From contig NZ_JAPJZK010000001.1 in the NCBI RefSeq assembly GCF_026309355.1, forward strand, positions 4,856,501 through 4,920,500: a DNA stretch of 64,000 nucleotides, read 5' to 3'. Shown here piece by piece: positions 1 through 8,694 of this stretch (positions are counted from its first letter, which is position 1; every line of letters starts with the position of its first letter). The stretch is from Spartinivicinus marinus. GTDB taxonomy: Bacteria > Pseudomonadota > Gammaproteobacteria > Pseudomonadales > Zooshikellaceae. The position numbers and the translations under genes were made by a program. Below the pieces are notes generated by a model. That model ran no database searches and was not told the DNA's origin. It saw nothing but the letters and a program-made list of their open reading frames with translations.

Positions 1-129
1 GAAGAAAAACTTATTAAAGGGTGAGTTTGTTTTGTAATGGCTATAAAAATTACATAATCATATAAAATAGTTTGATATAATGAGTTTGGGCGTTAAATTT
101 ATAATAAATAACATAAGGAATAGTTTGTG

Positions 130-1167
130 ATGCCTATATGTCTGATAAAAGTTAATAAAAATATTGCTATGTTGTTTTTTTATATACTTTTTTATAGTGT
201 TGTATCATTAGCTAATGATATTGAACGTTATCATTATATCCCCAAAGCGCTTTCTATAGAAAGAGTCCATATTAATAATGCGGATAGCCCCCCTAAACTA
301 AATGAAATTCCTCATTTAGTATTTAATAATCTTGTTTCTGAAAATGAAGAGCTTAAATTATTACCTAACAACATTTGGAATGGTAACCAGTGGACTCATT
401 TTGATGAATTTATAAGTAATGATGTTTTCCAGAAGGCACTAGCAAAAAAAGGATTTTTACCTAACTTTGGAAATTCAATTGTTCAGATTTCAGGTGAATC
501 ATCAGGTTTACATCTAAATACATTTGGTACAGATTTGGCGACTCAATATACAGCAGCTTCCATTCAATATTATGTTGGATGGGAAAAAGGAAAAAAAGTA
601 TGGTTTCCAAATGAAAAGTTATGCATAAGTGGAGAGTTAAAAATATCAACTAATTATACTGAAGGGCAGGCGGTAAATCAAGTCATGTATACACTACATT
701 TTGTTAGTGTACAGAAAAAAATGTTTTTTTTAAATGTAATGCTATTTGATTCAAGAAGCATATATGAAATAAATGATAAAGTACACTGGGATACACAAGA
801 TACAAACACAGCTATTATCATTTCACATGCTCAATCGCAATATAGTAATAATCCAAATATAAAATATACATCAAGTGTAGATAGATATGGAGATGCATTA
901 ATTTCTTTCTATAACAAAGATATTCCAAAGATAAAAGGTGATTATGGTTTTTGTATCAATCAATCTCAGTTTAAGCTAGCAATTAATGATATTAATAAGT
1001 CATTTAACTTAAACTATTCTGCACGTCTTCAAGACTGGAAGCTAGATGTTGCTATTATTGGGGTAGAAATAAATACTAAGCCAAATCTAAATCTACCTAG
1101 GGGAAATGGGCATATTGGAATCAGTATTGGTTCTATGTGGGCATATAATAAAAGTGATATATTGTAA
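130..1167 (+). CDS. Secreted protein of unknown function
   Basis: A protein of about 345 residues with no family that I recognise. It opens with a short basic stretch and a hydrophobic segment ending in SLA-ND, which looks like a Sec signal peptide cleaved near residue 30, so a periplasmic or secreted product is inferred. The mature part is polar and rich in Asn, Tyr and Ser with few cysteines (KLCISG and GFCINQ), the composition of a beta-rich extracellular domain. ATG 130 is preferred over the GTG just before it because AAGGAA at 115-120 lies nine bases upstream. The gene is very AT-rich and stands alone, with transposon debris immediately downstream. A lectin-like or carbohydrate-acting role is possible but cannot be shown. 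Confidence 0.6.
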   Translation: MPICLIKVNKNIAMLFFYILFYSVVSLANDIERYHYIPKALSIERVHINNADSPPKLNEIPHLVFNNLVSENEELKLLPNNIWNGNQWTHFDEFISNDVFQKALAKKGFLPNFGNSIVQISGESSGLHLNTFGTDLATQYTAASIQYYVGWEKGKKVWFPNEKLCISGELKISTNYTEGQAVNQVMYTLHFVSVQKKMFFLNVMLFDSRSIYEINDKVHWDTQDTNTAIIISHAQSQYSNNPNIKYTSSVDRYGDALISFYNKDIPKIKGDYGFCINQSQFKLAINDINKSFNLNYSARLQDWKLDVAIIGVEINTKPNLNLPRGNGHIGISIGSMWAYNKSDIL

Positions 1168-1435
1168 GTACTAAAGCTTCACCATTTTAATTTAACAACC
1201 AGCTTAAGCGTTATGCTAATTAAACTGTTTTTGTGGGTTTTTCTGAAAATGCCTAAACTTTTTCTGGTTTTTGTTCAATCGCTTCTGAAAATAGGAGGCA
1301 AATATCAGAAAAAGCAAATGAATTACGGGGGCAACAGCGCAATCGAGATAAGAGATAAAACTGTTCACCGAGCCTTTTGTGAGAGTGTAACTTATTTTGT
1401 GGTGCGACATGAAGTTGCCTTAACGATATGTAATA

Positions 1436-1690
1436 TCATGTCAATTGCCTGGTCAATCCGCGTTTGAAAATTTTCTTGAATGTTAACCGGTAGAAATGAG
1501 GAGTTATGGTCAAATCTGGTGTATGAGAAGCTTGCCAGTGTTTTGTTGATTTTACTTTAGTGCCATTCTTAAAAATGACACCTTCAATAACACCAGCTAA
1601 AAGCTTAAAACCTCTTAATCGATGCCAGCACTGTTGCAAACACAGACTCTATTGGGTTTGTTGTCCGAATATGTCGCTAGTGTTCAGCAG
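1436..1690 (-). pseudogene. IS256-family transposase C-terminal relic
   Basis: On the reverse strand the segment encodes RTTNPIESVFATV, a hallmark of the C-terminal part of IS256/Mutator-type transposases. A frameshift or small deletion follows, then a stretch with CWHRLRGFKLLAGVIEGV, which resembles the family's closing HRLRGF motif. The N-terminal two thirds, including the first catalytic aspartates, is missing, so this cannot be active. No terminal repeat was found. It is the leftmost of the transposon fragments in this region. The family call rests on two short motifs recognised by eye. Confidence 0.55.
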
Positions 1691-1720
1691 GAAAATCATA
1701 AAAAGCCAATAATTGTGTTT

Positions 1721-1745
1721 GGCTCTATATGGATTTCTAGGGGGG
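1721..1745. repeat. IS1595-type terminal inverted repeat, left copy
   Basis: The sequence GGCTCTATATGG followed by a run ending in CTAGGGGGG directly abuts the stop codon of the IS1595 transposase fragment. The same sequence recurs inverted at 11048-11071 (one mismatch in about 24) and directly at 12578-12601. The GGCTC end is the outer end, as judged from the transposase fragment lying inside it. No clean 8-bp target duplication is visible outside the 1721 and 11071 ends. Confidence 0.75.
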
Positions 1746-2167
1746 TTATACCAATAACTCCACTAGGTCGTTAAGCAAACTTTTCCCTCGACGTCTTACG
1801 TTATATACGAACTCAAATAATTCTAAATAATAAGGCAGTTTTTCCTGAGATATTCCACGATGAGGCCTTAGCCATGATCGTAATAGAGACCAGCAACCTT
1901 CAATTGTATTAACGTGTACCTCATGAAAGCCATCACCATCTTCATCTCGAGCGTACTCACCTTTTCCATGACAAACGGTTTTATGCTGGTAGCCCCAACT
2001 GTTCAGCCGTGAATAGATATTATACTCATCAGTGTGCATGAGCGTATCTGGACTAACAAACTGCTTAATTATGGGCTCTATGGTTTTTTGTTTGACATTC
2101 TCTAACATCCGTATGATCACTTGCCCACCTTGTTGAACAAGTCCAAAGTGTTGTGGCTTAATAAATT
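1746..2167 (-). pseudogene. IS1595-family (ISXO2-like) transposase, C-terminal part
   Basis: About 140 residues of an ISXO2-like DDE transposase. HTDEYNIYSRL holds a catalytic Asp, HVNTIEGCWSLLRSWLRPHRG is the usual region around the last catalytic position, and the protein closes with LFEFVYNVRRRGKSL. The N-terminal zinc ribbon and first Asp are absent here. They appear instead at 10840-10975 on the same strand, next to the matching terminal repeat. The fragment stops exactly at the target duplication of the neighbouring IS3 element (AATT, 2164-2167), so the coding sequence was cut by later insertions. Non-functional as it stands. Confidence 0.85.
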
Positions 2168-2217
2168 TGTACACCTAACTGTGTGGTATCATCCCAGCAT
2201 TGATAGAGGTACAAACA

Positions 2218-2520
2218 TTGAAAAAGCCGAATTATTCAACAGAGTTTAAAGTTGACTCAGCTAACCTGGTCATTAACCAAGGTTACAGTGCCAAAGACGC
2301 CGCAGAAGCAGTGGGTGTCAGTGAATCAGCCATGCGCAAATGGGTGAATAAACTCCAACAAGAAAAGCAGGGCATTACACCAAAAGGAAAAGCACTGACG
2401 GCTGAACAGCAACATATTCAGGCTTTAGAAGCAAAGATTAAACGCTTGGAGCGAGAAAAAGATATATTAAAAAAGGCTACCGCTCTCTTAATGTCGGACT
2501 CCATCAAGCCGTCAGTATGA
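2218..2520 (+). CDS. IS3-family transposase OrfA
   Basis: A DNA-binding subunit of about 100 residues. The N-terminal half is a helix-turn-helix (YSAKDAAEAVGVSESAMRKW), followed by a leucine-zipper-like coiled coil (IQALEAKIKRLEREKDIL). TTG 2218 is chosen because GAGGT lies seven bases upstream, although an in-frame TTG at 2200 is also possible. The heptamer A-AAA-AAG at 2469-2475 sits in the correct phase for -1 frameshifting into orfB, as in most IS3 elements. OrfA also overlaps the orfB ATG by four bases. OrfA alone binds the inverted repeats and limits transposition, while the OrfAB fusion is the transposase. Confidence 0.88.
   Translation: MKKPNYSTEFKVDSANLVINQGYSAKDAAEAVGVSESAMRKWVNKLQQEKQGITPKGKALTAEQQHIQALEAKIKRLEREKDILKKATALLMSDSIKPSV
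2469..2475 (+). promoter_or_regulatory. Programmed -1 frameshift site (A6G)
   Basis: AAAAAAG is read in frame as TTA-AAA-AAG near the end of orfA. Slipping back one base joins OrfA to the orfB frame without a stop before the catalytic domain. This is the standard IS3-family recoding signal. Confidence 0.75.
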
Positions 2521-3174
2521 TTGGTTCTTTAAGAGAGCATTATAAAGTTACGGAGCTTTGTGATGTTTTTAATATACCTCGTAGTACCTATAACTATAGG
2601 GTTAAACAGTTAAATGCAGTGGACCCTGAAAGAGAGCGTTTAAAAGAAAAAGTCATAAAAATATACGATGATAGTCGTGGAGCTGCAGGTGCTAGAACCA
2701 TCTCAGGCACCCTCGCCCAACAAGGTGAATGTGTAGGCCGGTTTAAGGCAGGCCGTTTAATGAAAGAACTGGGGCTAGAGAGCAAACAGACTAAAAAGCA
2801 TCGCTATAAACAAGCGACTAAGCCATCAGCCGTTGCTGATAATGAGTTAAATCGTGAGTTTAGTGTTAATGCACCCAATCAGGTCTGGTGTGGCGATGTC
2901 ACCTACGTTTGGTCTGGCACCCAGTGGTTATATTTAGCCATCGTGATTGACCTCTTTGCTCGTCGTATAGTCGGATGGGCTTGCTCTCGTCATCCTGACT
3001 CTAACCTCACTATTCAAGCACTCAGAATGGCTTATGAATCCAGAGGCAGACCCAATGGGGTATTATTTCATTCCGACCAAGGTTGTCACTATACAAGCCA
3101 GGCGTTCCGTGACCAGCTATCGACATACGGCATCAAGCAGAGTATGAGTCGTCGAGGCAATTGCTGGGATAATG
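2517..3174 (+). CDS. IS3-family transposase OrfB, 5' exon (intron-split)
   Basis: The first 219 codons of the IS3 integrase-like catalytic subunit. After an N-terminal HTH_21-type region come the rve/DDE motifs: VWCGDVTYV with the first Asp, LFHSDQGCHYTS with the second, and the segment leading to the final Glu, SRRGNCWDN. The exon ends after the first base of the next codon. A group II intron follows, and the coding sequence resumes at 5041 with APTERFFRS, which contains the final catalytic Glu. Precise removal of 3175-5040 restores 277 codons plus a stop, the normal OrfB length. Without splicing, translation reads a few intron codons and stops at 3201-3203. Confidence 0.88.
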
Positions 3175-3719
3175 GTGTGCCACGAGCACAATTTGTTGCA
3201 TAGCAACTGTTGTGTGTGCTGCATAAGAGATGAGGGTAGGCCCCTCGAAGTCTGGCTACAGGGCTCGGCTTCAAACCACCACGAGCTGCTATGGTCAAAA
3301 GCCATGGTGGTGAGCGTCGCTGGAAAAGGCACTGAACGTGTCAGGTATGAATCAAGAAGATGAACGCAAGTGAACAGCTGATGACATGTCGAAAAGCAAT
3401 TCAACTAACGTCAAAACCGGGTAGAGTTATTGACCCGGGACAAGCTCAGACGACACCTGTTTACGGGCTGAGTGGCGTTCGGTGTAGAGGCTGCATGAGC
3501 TTGATTCAGGCTCTTATGTGGAACGTGGGAACCTGCTGGTTTAATGCGAAGGGAAGAGGAATTATTCAATGAATAATTCTGCAAGTACCAATGTGAGTCA
3601 GAGGGGCGGAGCAACTCGTAGTAGTGCTGAAGCCACTGTAATGGTGGTGGAGCGAAGGAGTTGCGTTATTCAGCCAATATTGTTTATCAACCAATATAAA
3701 TTGGGAGGAGTAATTAATA

Positions 3720-4961
3720 TTGGCAAAGTCATTTAACATTACCAAACATGAGGTGTGGAATGCTTATTTAGCTGTGAAAGCCAATAAAGGTTCAGCAGGT
3801 ATTGATAAGCAAACAATAGCCGATTTTGATGTAAATCTTAAAAACAATCTTTATAAAATATGGAATAGAATGTCATCAGGCAGTTATTTTCCTCCACCTG
3901 TACGACGGGTTGAAATACCAAAATCCAATGGAAAAGTAAGGCCATTAGGTATTCCAACTATCTCGGATCGAATTGCACAAATGGTCGTTAAAAATCGACT
4001 GGAGCCCACGGTGGAGCCATTCTTTCATCGCGACTCATACGGCTATCGTCCGGGAAAGTCAGCCTTGGATGCAATAGCACAGGCACGTCAACGTTGCTGG
4101 AGAAATAACTGGGTTTTAGACATGGACATTAAAGGTTTCTTTGATGCACTTGATCATAAGCTTGTTATAAAAGCGGTATCCAGATTTACACAATGTAGGT
4201 GGATATTGTTGTATATTGAGCGTTGGTTAAAAGCCGATGTAATAATGCTTAATGGGGACTGTGTACAACGGGAAAGGGGAACACCACAAGGTGGTGTTAT
4301 CAGCCCCTTGATAGCCAATATCTATCTTCATTTAACGTTTGATAACTGGATGCAGCGGTGGTTTCCCTGCATAGAGTTTGAACGTTATGCGGATGATATT
4401 GTTGTGCACTGTCGTAGCCAACAACAGTTATTATTTATCGAGCAGAAAATTAGGGCGAGATTTACCCAGTGCAAGCTAGAGCTCTGTGAAGAGAAAACCA
4501 AGATTGTTTACTGTAAGGATTCAAACCGTAAAGGTGATTTTCCAGTACAAAGTTTTGACTTTTTGGGATACACCTTTAGGCCAAGGAGTGCACGGGACAG
4601 GCAAGGTAAATTCTTTGTGAGTTTTTCACCGGCAGTTAGCCGGAAAGCGCTTAAATCAATGAGGCTCAAGATAAAAGAGCATCCCATTATTAAAAGCTGT
4701 TTTAGCCTCACAATTGAAGATCTTGCTAATGCTATTAATCCCATGATTCAAGGATGGATAAATTACTACGGTAGATTTAGGAAATCATCATTGTCAGCGA
4801 TTTATGACTACATCAATGGAAAACTCCTTAAATGGGTGATGCGAAAGTGTAAACGTCTTAAGCGACGTAAAACGCGGGCAGGAAACTGGCTGCGAGCGTT
4901 GTATGCTAATAAGCCTTGGTTATTTGCCCATTGGCGAGTTTGGCGTTGGGTGGCTGAATAA
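3720..4961 (+). CDS. ltrA: Group II intron reverse transcriptase/maturase
   Basis: A 413-residue intron-encoded protein. The reverse transcriptase fingers and palm carry KVRPLGIPTISDRIAQ, the GYRPGKSALDAI block, an LDMDIKGFFD motif, QGGVISPLIANI, and the catalytic FERYADDIVVH (YADD). The C-terminal maturase (GIIM/X) region holds IQGWINYYGRFR and NWLRALYANKPW. No HNH endonuclease domain follows, so mobility would rely on the reverse transcriptase/maturase alone. The start is TTG at 3720, preceded by GGGAGGAG about ten bases upstream. The protein binds its own intron RNA, assists splicing, and copies the intron into DNA. It appears intact. Confidence 0.9.
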   Translation: MAKSFNITKHEVWNAYLAVKANKGSAGIDKQTIADFDVNLKNNLYKIWNRMSSGSYFPPPVRRVEIPKSNGKVRPLGIPTISDRIAQMVVKNRLEPTVEPFFHRDSYGYRPGKSALDAIAQARQRCWRNNWVLDMDIKGFFDALDHKLVIKAVSRFTQCRWILLYIERWLKADVIMLNGDCVQRERGTPQGGVISPLIANIYLHLTFDNWMQRWFPCIEFERYADDIVVHCRSQQQLLFIEQKIRARFTQCKLELCEEKTKIVYCKDSNRKGDFPVQSFDFLGYTFRPRSARDRQGKFFVSFSPAVSRKALKSMRLKIKEHPIIKSCFSLTIEDLANAINPMIQGWINYYGRFRKSSLSAIYDYINGKLLKWVMRKCKRLKRRKTRAGNWLRALYANKPWLFAHWRVWRWVAE

Positions 4962-4964
4962 CAA

Positions 4965-4998
4965 GAGCCGTATGAGTCGAGAGGCTCACGTACGGATC
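4965..4998 (+). ncRNA. Group II intron domain V
   Basis: A 34-nt hairpin with the catalytic AGC-containing lower stem (GAGCCG paired to CGGATC) and upper stem TATGAG/CTCACGTA. It starts four bases after the maturase stop codon, the usual position for domain V. Confidence 0.85.
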
Positions 4999-5040
4999 TG
5001 TGAGCAACTGAGGGGGGAGGTTCCCTTCGGTTGACTCGAC

Positions 5041-5216
5041 CCCCAACGGAACGATTTTTTAGAAGTTATAAAGTTGAGTGGATGCCTTCTACTTTTTACA
5101 AAAATTACCAAGAGTCTGAAAAAGATATTATGCAGTACATTAAGTATTACAACCACTGCTGGGTTCATAGTTACAATGGTTATTTAACACCTGCAGCTAA
5201 AGAGTTACTGGTTTAA
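5041..5216 (+). CDS. IS3-family transposase OrfB, 3' exon
   Basis: The continuation of the split OrfB. It begins in the middle of an Ala codon and encodes PTERFFRSYKVEW, with the final catalytic Glu of the DDE triad. It then gives the C-terminal IS3 signature YIKYYNHCWVHSYNGYLTP and a TAA stop. Joined to 2517-3174 it gives an intact transposase of the usual size. It cannot be translated on its own except as part of the spliced message. Confidence 0.85.
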
Positions 5217-5239
5217 CAGTACATGAGGTTGTACAAATT

Positions 5240-5395
5240 TACTTGACCACAACAAGCCAACCCAAAGGGAAAACGGGTAAAGCGGATCAAGCTCTTGCTT
5301 ATATTCAAAAACTCTACGCGATTGAACGACAATTAAAGGGAAAGAAGGCTGATGAACGTTTGCATATTCGACAAACACAAGCCAAACCCATTATC
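5240..5395 (+). pseudogene. IS66 tnpC, central fragment
   Basis: The segment encodes QPKGKTGKADQALAYIQKLY and AIERQLKGKKADER, a conserved stretch in the middle of IS66 TnpC transposases. It breaks at KPII. The reading frame resumes exactly at 10379-10764 with DKLKNWLNK once the IS3 element in between and one copy of TTATC are removed. The N-terminal part of TnpC and the tnpA/tnpB genes are missing on the left, so the element was already truncated before the IS3 insertion. Confidence 0.8.
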
Positions 5396-5449
5396 CCTCT
5401 CTGTCAGGCTAGTTGTCGTTTTTATTAACTAAGATGACGACAATTACTG

Positions 5450-5932
5450 ATGGCTAAATATACCAAGCAGCAAAAAGAAAATATCCTAAAGCTATTGTTC
5501 CCACCCGAAAATAAATCAGTCCCAGTAGTACATAAATTAACTGGCATTCCTCAGTCAACCCTGCATACTTGGAAAGCCAAGGTAAGAAGTCAACAGGTTA
5601 ACATGCCGAAAGAAATACCAATTCAAAGCTGGTCATCAGAACAAAAGCTCAATGTGATCATTGAGACAGCTGCCTTATCTCAACCAGAGCTAGCAGCCTA
5701 TTGCCGAAAAAAAGGACTGTATGTTGAACAAGTTGACCAGTGGAAACGGGAATTTATTCAGCCAGAGCAACCCTCTCAGAAGCTAAAGAAAAGCTTGCAA
5801 GTGGAAAAGCAGCGGTGTCAACAACTTGAAAAAGAGCTGAAACGAAAAGAAAAAGCGCTGGCAGAAGCCGCCGCGCTGTTAGTCCTTCAAAAAAAAGCTC
5901 AGTCAATCTGGGGACAGGACGAGGAAGCTTAA
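5450..5932 (+). CDS. IS3-family transposase OrfA (second element)
   Basis: A 160-residue DNA-binding subunit. It has an N-terminal helix-turn-helix (VHKLTGIPQSTLHTWKAKV), a second helical region around QPELAAYCRKKGLYVEQV, and a long C-terminal coiled coil ending AALLVLQKKAQSIWG. Proteins with this YVEQ and ALLVL...IWG pattern are known as OrfA of a distinct IS3 subgroup. A run of eight adenines at 5889-5896 allows slippage into the -1 frame. That frame continues as TPYADRQQTVQLIREA, the start of OrfB. The gene is intact, but its partner is interrupted. Confidence 0.85.
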   Translation: MAKYTKQQKENILKLLFPPENKSVPVVHKLTGIPQSTLHTWKAKVRSQQVNMPKEIPIQSWSSEQKLNVIIETAALSQPELAAYCRKKGLYVEQVDQWKREFIQPEQPSQKLKKSLQVEKQRCQQLEKELKRKEKALAEAAALLVLQKKAQSIWGQDEEA

Positions 5933-6145
5933 CGCCGTATGCGGATAGGCAACAAACGGTTCAGTTAATTAGGGAAGCCACAACCGCAGGGGCTCGACAA
6001 TTTAAGGCCTGTGAAGTATTGTGTTCCCTCGGCAACCATGCAATAGTAGAAATATTTTAAGCATCGATGCAGGGTTTCCAAGGGAATATGGTCTACTTTA
6101 GGCTTCAACTGAGCAGACTAAGGCAATTATTCAAGTAAGCTCCTC

Positions 6146-6448
6146 CTAATATTGACTTCTTTGTTTTTCAATGTTGTTACTGTAGTTTTTAATATATTCA
6201 TCAATGTTTTCAACAAGCATTTTTTCATATTGCTCTTTAAAATATTTTACTGCTTCTGGTTTTTCCGCTTTTAATTCTTCAATGTTCCTGACTGACGAGG
6301 CTACAATAAAAGCATTAAATCTAGCTGCAGCGAAAAGTAGAGATAAGCTTACACTTTCATTTGCTGTACTGTCACATTGAGTGTTAGCAAGACTAATTAT
6401 TTCGTCTGCTCGCTTGAAGAATTCATGATCTTTAGTGTAGTTGCTCAT
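6146..6448 (-). CDS. DUF3144 family protein, IS66 passenger
   Basis: A 100-residue acidic, helical protein with the DUF3144 pattern: FFKRADEIISLAN near the N terminus, LLFAAARFNAFIVASS in the middle, and YFKEQYEKMLVENIDEYI towards the end. Family members are small cytosolic proteins without a known function. The gene sits between the left end of the IS66 element and tnpC, transcribed outward, so it moves with the element. It is not one of the IS66 core genes. No signal peptide or membrane segment is seen. A host-interaction or stress role for the passenger is only a guess. Confidence 0.75.
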   Translation of the reverse strand: MSNYTKDHEFFKRADEIISLANTQCDSTANESVSLSLLFAAARFNAFIVASSVRNIEELKAEKPEAVKYFKEQYEKMLVENIDEYIKNYSNNIEKQRSQY

Positions 6449-6648
6449 ATAATTTGCTCACTAGCTTTTAATAAACATCAGTATGATGTACCCGTTGCGG
6501 CCTTATTTTGACTGAAACCTCTACCCCTTTAAAGCTCACGACTATAACAGTAAATAACTTACACATTATACGATTAATATCGTCTATTCAATCACCTATC
6601 CGCTCTAGTACGCTGCTCACATCTAGTTGACAGCCGTTTATCGTTGTA

Positions 6649-8313
6649 ATGAAATCACCCAAAATTGAGACACTAACCGTCGAAGGCTTTGAACAATTAC
6701 GCCTGGCCATTGAGCAGTCAAATTTAACAGAGGCACACAAGATTTTAGTTATCGGTGTATTGGAGCTGTGTTTATGGCTTCAGGAACAACTGACATTCTC
6801 CAAAATCAGTATTAACAACCTTAAAAAAGCATTTGGTATCCAGTCAGAGAAACGTTCTCGCAGTAAAAAGCCACCCACTGAATCTGATGAGCCATCTATT
6901 GAAAGTAACGTCAGTCAGGATAATGATACCAATAAGGCTGACAACAGCCAGCCTAAGTCAAGTGCCAATACGACAGATAAACCTAAATGCCCTGGTCATG
7001 GTCGATTACCTGCCAGTGCTTATACCGCCGCTGAAACCGTTGAACTGAGTCATCCTGACTATACAGCAGGTGATCCTTGTCCTACTCAATGTGGCGGTAG
7101 GCTCTATCAAATCAAGAAGCCTGGTGTCTTTGTCCGAATTGAGGGTGGGCAACTATTCAATGCCATTCGCTATGAGCGACAACGGTTACGTTGTGGGTTA
7201 TGCGGTGAGCTCTATACAACACCGTTGCCTGCTGGTATCAATATCACTGAGAAATATGATGAGCGAGCCAAGGCGATGGTTGCTGTTTTAAAATACCAAA
7301 TAGGCCTTCCCCTGTATAGACTTGCTCAGTGGCAACAACAGACGGGAGCTCCTATCCCTGATACGACTCAATGGGGGTTGTGTGTTGATGTTCACCAAGT
7401 CGCGACTTATGTTTTTAATGCCTGCATCATTTTAGGGGCACAAAGCCCTTTATTCTTTCAGGATGATACGACAGTCAAAGTGCAATCAGTAATGACGGGT
7501 AAGGAGGTGAATCCTGATAAGCCAGATAAAAAAGGCACATTTACTACCGGTCTGGTAGCGGATCATCAAGGTCATCCTATCTATTTATTTTTCTCCGGCC
7601 TCAAAAATGCGGGGCAAAACCTAACCGATGTATTAAATAAGCGGGAGGAGGATTTACCTATCCCGTTTCAAGCTTGCGATGCCTTATCTCAGAATAATGT
7701 TGATAAAGCCTTAGAAACCATTGTCTGTCACTGTATTGTACACGGTCGCAGAAAATTTGTTGAGCTTGAAGCCGATTATCCTGATCAGGCTACACTCGTC
7801 TTGGATACGGTTGGGCAAGTTTATGCTAACGAAGCTCACTGCAAAAAGCATACACTATCCCCTGAAGACCGACTGGCTTTCCATCAGGAAAGAAGCAAGC
7901 CATTGATGGAAGAAATGAAGCAGTGGATGGAGCAGCAATTGGCGGTAGAAGAGCCTAAAACGCCCTTAGCGAAAAGCTACCGCTACTGGCTTAAACGCTG
8001 GGACACATTGACTCGGTTTTTAACCCACGTCGGTGCACCGTTGGATACCAATACAGTTGAGCGTGCTTTGAAGCTGGCTATCCGTATTCGGAAAAGCAGC
8101 TTATTCCACAAAACCCTCAATGGTGCCAAAGTGGGTAGTGAATTAATGAGTGTTATCCATACTGCTTTAAAGAATGGTATTAACCCCATTGATTATTTAA
8201 CGGCATTACAGCAACACCAAGCGCAAGTAAAACAAGACCCATTTGCTTGGTTGCCCTGGAATTACCAACAAACATTACAAGCACTGGTAGAGGAAACTCC
8301 ACTCGCCGCATAA
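6649..8313 (+). CDS. tnpC: IS66 transposase TnpC
   Basis: A 554-residue transposase. An N-terminal leucine-rich helix and a Ser/Asp/Lys-rich linker (about residues 65-115) lead to a Cys zinc-binding segment with CPTQCGG and RCGLCGELY. The DDE core follows: FFQDDTTVKVQ with the first Asp, CHCIVHGRRKFVEL, and APLDTNTVERALKLAIRIRKSSLF holding the final Glu. It is full length for the family and has no interruption. It converges with tnpB, 23 bp away, instead of following it. ATG 6649 lies just after a weak ribosome-binding region, so it must have its own promoter on this strand. Confidence 0.9.
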   Translation: MKSPKIETLTVEGFEQLRLAIEQSNLTEAHKILVIGVLELCLWLQEQLTFSKISINNLKKAFGIQSEKRSRSKKPPTESDEPSIESNVSQDNDTNKADNSQPKSSANTTDKPKCPGHGRLPASAYTAAETVELSHPDYTAGDPCPTQCGGRLYQIKKPGVFVRIEGGQLFNAIRYERQRLRCGLCGELYTTPLPAGINITEKYDERAKAMVAVLKYQIGLPLYRLAQWQQQTGAPIPDTTQWGLCVDVHQVATYVFNACIILGAQSPLFFQDDTTVKVQSVMTGKEVNPDKPDKKGTFTTGLVADHQGHPIYLFFSGLKNAGQNLTDVLNKREEDLPIPFQACDALSQNNVDKALETIVCHCIVHGRRKFVELEADYPDQATLVLDTVGQVYANEAHCKKHTLSPEDRLAFHQERSKPLMEEMKQWMEQQLAVEEPKTPLAKSYRYWLKRWDTLTRFLTHVGAPLDTNTVERALKLAIRIRKSSLFHKTLNGAKVGSELMSVIHTALKNGINPIDYLTALQQHQAQVKQDPFAWLPWNYQQTLQALVEETPLAA

Positions 8314-8336
8314 TATTCACACTCATTTAAAAACCA

Positions 8337-8690
8337 TTAAGCGGCAACTGATTTCCAATCTTCCATAATGGCAGCGCGTCTCGGGTCGCCTTGATATAAG
8401 AGGATTTGTAGCTCTTTAGCACTGATTTTATAAGTAGTGTCACCAGCCTTTGGCCACCATTTTAATTTGCCCTGGGAGAAGCGTTTCATGCAAAGCCAAA
8501 ACCCTTGACCATCGTAGACTAATAATTTAACCGCTTCTTTACGTCGATTGGTAAAGACAAAAATGGTCCCCGAATCGGCTTCTTCACTCAATTGCAATTT
8601 ACAAAGAGCTATAAGACTGTTGATTCCTTTTCGGAAGTCTACCGGTTTTACTGCCAATAGCAGCCGATGCTGAGGCGTTAGTTGCAGCAT
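8337..8690 (-). CDS. tnpB: IS66 accessory protein TnpB
   Basis: About 117 residues with the compact TnpB (IS66 Orf2) pattern: VKPVDFRKGINSLIAL near the start, GTIFVFTNRRKEAVKLLVYD in the middle, and GFWLCMKRFSQGKLKWWP after that. TnpB is required for IS66 transposition, though its biochemical role is unclear. ATG 8690 gives the usual MLQLTP start. An in-frame ATG at 8702 would lengthen the overlap with the end of tnpA. The tnpA stop and tnpB start nearly coincide, which points to translational coupling. Confidence 0.88.
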   Translation of the reverse strand: MLQLTPQHRLLLAVKPVDFRKGINSLIALCKLQLSEEADSGTIFVFTNRRKEAVKLLVYDGQGFWLCMKRFSQGKLKWWPKAGDTTYKISAKELQILLYQGDPRRAAIMEDWKSVAA

Positions 8691-8694
8691 AATA

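Larger units (their letters stand above)
3175..5040 (+). mobile_element. Group II intron inside IS3 orfB
   Basis: The 5' boundary reads GTGTG and the 3' boundary ends in AC, matching the group II consensus GUGYG...AY. Both boundaries are fixed by the reading frame of the split transposase. Near the 3' end, 4965-4998 forms a 34-nt domain V: GAGCCGTATGAG pairs back with CTCACGTACGGATC. It is followed by a G-rich stem with a UUCG loop that fits domain VI. A reverse transcriptase/maturase is encoded within. About 545 nt of structured RNA precede that gene. The intron lies on the transposase's sense strand, as splicing from its mRNA requires. Confidence 0.9.
2168..5235 (+). mobile_element. IS3-family element carrying a group II intron
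   Basis: The ends are imperfect inverted repeats starting TGTACA (TGTACACCTAACTGT on the left, TGTACAACCTCATGT read inward from the right). Both are flanked by a 4-bp duplication AATT (2164-2167 and 5236-5239), typical of IS3 transposition. Inside are orfA and orfB in the usual -1 arrangement. orfB is interrupted by a complete group II intron (3175-5040), so without the intron the element would be about 1.2 kb, normal for IS3. Its left neighbour is the IS1595 fragment and its right neighbour a truncated IS66 tnpC. The element therefore landed at an existing junction of two older relics. Confidence 0.85.

Noticed and set aside
1-24. Possible last codons of a gene entering from the left edge
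   Set aside because: Only seven codons before a stop; too short to support.
1213-1467. Open frames on both strands between the first gene and the IS256 relic
   Set aside because: No ribosome-binding site, low-complexity composition and no motif; the region is better explained as decayed transposon flank.
3089-3614. Several overlapping open frames on both strands before the intron maturase
   Set aside because: They lie in the structured 5' part of the group II intron RNA and have no protein-like composition.
6146-6448. Possible toxin or antitoxin in the IS66 element
   Set aside because: Its motifs match DUF3144 and no partner gene is present, so a toxin-antitoxin reading has no support.
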